Below are positions 61,263 to 64,000 of a stretch of 64,000 nucleotides of DNA, in pieces; position 1 is the stretch's first letter, and each line of letters starts with the position of its first letter. The stretch comes from Paratinospora sagittata. Lineage: Eukaryota > Streptophyta > Magnoliopsida > Ranunculales > Menispermaceae. The notes beneath the pieces are model-generated. The model was not told the origin of the DNA. It saw only the letters and a list, made by a program, of their open reading frames with translations, and ran no database searches. The translations under genes were made by a program, and so were the position numbers. The stretch is from positions 6,523,001 through 6,587,000 of the forward strand of contig CM069601.1 in NCBI GenBank assembly GCA_035771175.1. Reading direction: 5' to 3'.

Positions 61263-61987
61263 AGCGAGCAATGCTCCTAACTATTCTATGAATCATAAAC
61301 CACATACGTCTCTAGGTGGTGATATGTATGATGCCAATGCATGAACTGGTCTAGTCTACTGGTCTGATCTTTTCTTGACATTTAGACTGACTTTGGCAAC
61401 GTCTGGTGATCCTTATCAGGGTTGGTATCACGACGTGCAAGGTTAGGACATTCAATATTACTTGTATAAGCTGATAGTTTTCAATAAGACCAACTAGATC
61501 AGTCCCCAGTTGAGAGGTGAGACACAAGGTCAGCTTAAATACCAATCGCCTAGAGCAGCCCCGCTGCCTCCCATTTACTATTTAAAGTTACTGAGGACAA
61601 GACCGAGTCTAGTTGAGCCAGATTGACCACTAATCCGGCATTACAACAGTATAATACGTGAATTCCAAATATACAAGCATAAGTGTGACAATATAAACAT
61701 TATATGATATAATGCAGTGTAAATGAGCAGTAGACATAATAATTAATGAATGTAAACTTTAATAAAAGTTATGAGACATGCAAACCTATGTTTCATTCTC
61801 CACCTTCAGATAAGAACTTTTTTTTTTTTTTTTCAGATCTCGCGCTTTGCTCCGAACAGAACTTCGTCGTATCGCACCGAGAGTCTCGAACTGAGAGTCT
61901 CAAACAGACAAGAACTCAGAATGAGTGAAAAGAGGAGGAAAAATCACAAGAGAAGGTGATTTGGTGTGAGGTAATGAGGAGGGGGAG

Positions 61988-62426
61988 TGTCACGCCCTAA
62001 CCGCAGCCAGAACGCGGGCGCACCACCACAGTAGAGAACGCCAGCCCCGTATCTCACAATATTGTCATATCGTCATGTAGCAACCCAACCGCAGCTGGTC
62101 TACATCGAAAGGATTATTTGTCTGCCACTATTTATGAATAGTGTAGGGCCTCCCTAGGAATCGAACTCAAGACCTCCCTTAAGGAGTTAGATTGTGGTTC
62201 AGTGGCTACTAGGAATGCGAAATCTAACTCCTTAAGGGAGGTCTTGAGTTCGATTCCTAGGGAGGCCCTGCACTATTCATGAATAGTGGCAGACAAATAA
62301 TCGTTTCGATGTAGACCAGCTGCGGTTGAGTTGCTACATGGCGATATGACAATATTGTGTGATACGGGGCTGGCGTTCTCTACTGCGGTGGTGCGCCCGC
62401 GTTCTGGCTGCGGTCAGGACGTGACA
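61988..62426. mobile_element. Near-perfect foldback element with tRNA-like promoter boxes
   Basis: Two arms of 206 bp each (61988-62193 and 62221-62426) with a 27-nt loop. By eye only about nine mismatches separate the arms. Ends are TGTCAC...GTGACA, and both flanks are GGGAG (61983-61987 and 62427-62431). TGGTTCAGTGG at 62195-62205 (loop) fits a Pol III A box and AGTTCGATTCC at 62247-62257 (right arm) fits a B box, 52 bp apart, as in tRNA-derived SINEs. No protein is encoded. Its class is unclear: the TG...CA ends and 5-bp duplication look LTR-like, while the arms look like a foldback MITE. Confidence 0.85.
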
Positions 62427-62542
62427 GGGAGAGCTCCTTATATAGGAGATTTGGAGCCTGAACGTTCGGGCGGGTGCCCGAACTTTCAGGCATTTCTGTC
62501 CAAACAATTTTTTTTTTGTGAAATCCTAGGTATTACATATAT

Positions 62543-63158
62543 ATATTTTGCCCATCCTTGGCTTTACATAAAATGATTTGCATCTCCTATTAGGTTTTTA
62601 TATTGGAAAATGCTGGAAATTGTCGACCTTGCCTTGAAAGTCGTCCAATCGCCTCGAGTTATGTGTTAACGCATAGCAATACGTAATTAGAGACGAGCTA
62701 ACAACTTTTAAGGGCAATATCAATAATGTGTGTTTCATAATACCACTCTTTTAACGTTGGTTTTTAAAAAGTGGGTTTAAAAAAACATATCAATTTTTTT
62801 TTAAAAAAAAACATATTGTGATTCAGTATGTAATTTTTTTTTGAAAAAAAATATGTAGATTTCTTATAAAAAAAAATGCTTTATGTTTTTTTTTAATAAA
62901 TTTGGTTGTTTAATTGCTCTTGAATGGTTGTAAATTTATAAATTTGGGCTAGGACTCTATCTTTTGAGCTACACTTCTTAAAATTTGGCTTAATTTATAT
63001 TTATATGTATTATTTCAATGTTTTTCGGGTACCTTTATACACAAATAACATTTATATATTTTAGTTGGTAAGATCTTACGATCCACGATTTGATTCTACA
63101 ATATGATCTTTTAGGCCTCCTACCGATCCGAGGTAGGATCTCGATCCTGACAACCTTG
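62543..63158. other. Inner right part of the TIR element
   Basis: A/T-rich DNA with T and A runs, and a segment near 62640-62720 with CGCCTCGAGTTATGTG resembling one near 10420-10470 in DJ-1 intron 3 (CACCTCGAGTCACGTG), so a small dispersed repeat is shared. No gene. Confidence 0.4.
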
Positions 63159-63319
63159 GTATAAACCAATAGAAATATATATATAAGTCATCTAATTTTA
63201 AAAAGAAAAAACAAAAAAAACAAAGAGAGTTTATTAAAAAGAAAAGACACATTATATTAAAGAGAAAAAAAAAAAACATCTCATTGCATAATATCATTAT
63301 TAAAAAAAATCATACTATG

Positions 63320-64000
63320 CAGTTAACATTTCCCTTGTTGATAAAATTCTCATATTGTCCACTAGGATATTCAAGAAAATCAGAAATATTAAGATTTGTC
63401 ATGTCCACCATGTTATCTCAATTATAAAATTTCTTGTTCAAACTTTTCTTTGCATTAACCAAATTCATTTCAACATTTTTACCTTTATCTTTAAGTGAGG
63501 CTTGATAAAGGTCAACTAAGTATTTAGATGTATGACAAGTACGAAACCAAGGCCCTTTCATTCCACGTCTATAACAAGTATTCACATTGTCCTTTGTAGG
63601 TTTATTTTGCAAACCTTTTCCTTCTTCTTGCCTTGCATCATATTTGTTCTAATTCTTCTAGAAATTATGACCACCATAATATCGAAGATTATTTCTACCT
63701 CAGCCTCTTTCATATCTTTTTCCTCGTCTATGATGACGATTATGCCACGTCTATGTTTATGATCATCTTCAAGGAATGGTGTAGAACCAGGTGGGCGGAA
63801 ATGATGATTTTTCATCAATAGATCATTATTCTGCTTAGTCACCAAGAGGCATGAGATCAATTCAAAATACTTAGTGAATTGACATTCTCGATATTGTTAT
63901 TGCAAGAGCACATTCGAGGCATGAAATGTAGTAAAAGTTTTTTCTAATATATCTTCTTAAGTTATTTTCTCTCTGCATAACTTCAAAACTAATTTTGAAC
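63320..64000 (-). pseudogene. Copia gag relic, cut by the window edge
   Basis: The minus strand, from the window end, encodes an ELISCLLVTKQNNDLLMKNH-type gag segment (near 63860), a former Arg/Gly-rich part in a shifted frame, and the zinc-knuckle region CYRRGMKGPWFRTC near 63570, where the second Cys and the His are changed to Arg and Pro. It goes on to LVDLYQASLKDKGKNVEMN and, shifted again, to an ISDFLEYPSGQ-like end at about 63350. It is a decayed Ty1/copia gag of another family than the element at 43990. The upstream part lies outside the window. Confidence 0.78.

Larger units (their letters stand above)
60671..62537 (-). mobile_element. Solo LTR, perfect TSD TATAT, with foldback inside
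   Basis: From TGTCACATCTCGCCC at the left to GGTATTACA at the right of the plus strand, so it is read as minus like A and B. Both flanks are TATAT (60666-60670 and 62538-62542). Without the 439-bp foldback and its 5-bp copy it is about 1,420 bp. It has a 76-bp duplicated unit (starts near 61112 and 61188) and no coding sequence. Confidence 0.78.
57840..63158. mobile_element. TIR element with 12-bp flanking repeat, non-coding
   Basis: GTATAAACCAAT occurs at 57828-57839 and 63159-63170. The inner ends are partly inverted copies: TTTTCAGGATCCTGATCC with GATCGGTAGG on the left, and GGATCTCGATCCTGACAACC with CCTACCGATC on the right. A 9-12 bp duplication with TIRs suggests a Mutator-like element of 5.3 kb. 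It contains an AT-rich repeat array and a solo LTR and no transposase. The TIR similarity is short, so the class is tentative. Confidence 0.55.

Noticed and set aside
62192..62262. A tRNA gene
   Set aside because: A and B boxes are present but the acceptor stem and anticodon arm do not form a cloverleaf I can draw; it is a SINE-like promoter in a foldback.

Overview
The window is nuclear DNA of a flowering plant, almost certainly a eudicot. Genes carry GT-AG introns, intergenic DNA is very AT-rich, and most of the length is nested transposable elements plus a decayed endogenous plant pararetrovirus. I cannot name the species.

Three host genes are convincing. (1) 7748-10851 (+): a four-exon gene for a tandem DJ-1/PfpI protein of 389 aa, of the plant DJ-1 homolog D-F type. 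(2) 12255-17592 (-): a two-exon gene for a 76-aa PET100-like cytochrome c oxidase assembly factor, split by a 5.1-kb intron full of transposon relics. (3) 53432-55831 (+): a five-exon gene for cytosolic ribosomal protein eS10 (180 aa) whose first coding exon is only the ATG.

The rest is mobile or repeated DNA. 1-6.6 kb: minisatellites, a decayed Mutator transposase and tandem repeats. 10.9-11.9 kb: RTE-type LINE debris. 19.6-30.5 kb: one unit with ~200-bp inverted termini and a matching 9-11 bp direct repeat outside each end (Mutator-like), holding a broken caulimovirid read on the minus strand, a hairpin and two solo LTRs. 30.6-41.1 kb: a 5'-truncated Ty1/copia element on the minus strand, carrying three solo LTRs, one inside another. 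41.3-43.4 kb: a LINE 3' end, an LTR fragment and a copia integrase relic. 44.0-50.2 kb: a truncated plus-strand copia element split by a 2.8-kb solo LTR. 51.1-52.3 kb: a Pack-MULE-like element carrying pieces of the EFL1 GTPase gene. 56.3-57.8 kb: a Ty3/gypsy relic with primer-binding site and gag start. 57.8-63.2 kb: a TIR element holding a 2.5-kb AT-rich repeat array and a solo LTR, which itself contains a 439-bp near-perfect foldback with tRNA-like A and B boxes. 63.3-64 kb: a copia gag relic.

The recurrent theme is a set of non-coding TG...CA elements with ends like TGTRACGCCC and 5-bp target duplications. Seven were delimited at base resolution from their duplications. A gypsy-like LTR end followed by a tRNA-Met primer-binding site at 56.77 kb suggests that they are solo LTRs of long-LTR gypsy elements. 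The window is a graveyard of insertions around three small housekeeping-type genes. I saw no CRISPR array, rRNA gene or intact tRNA gene.
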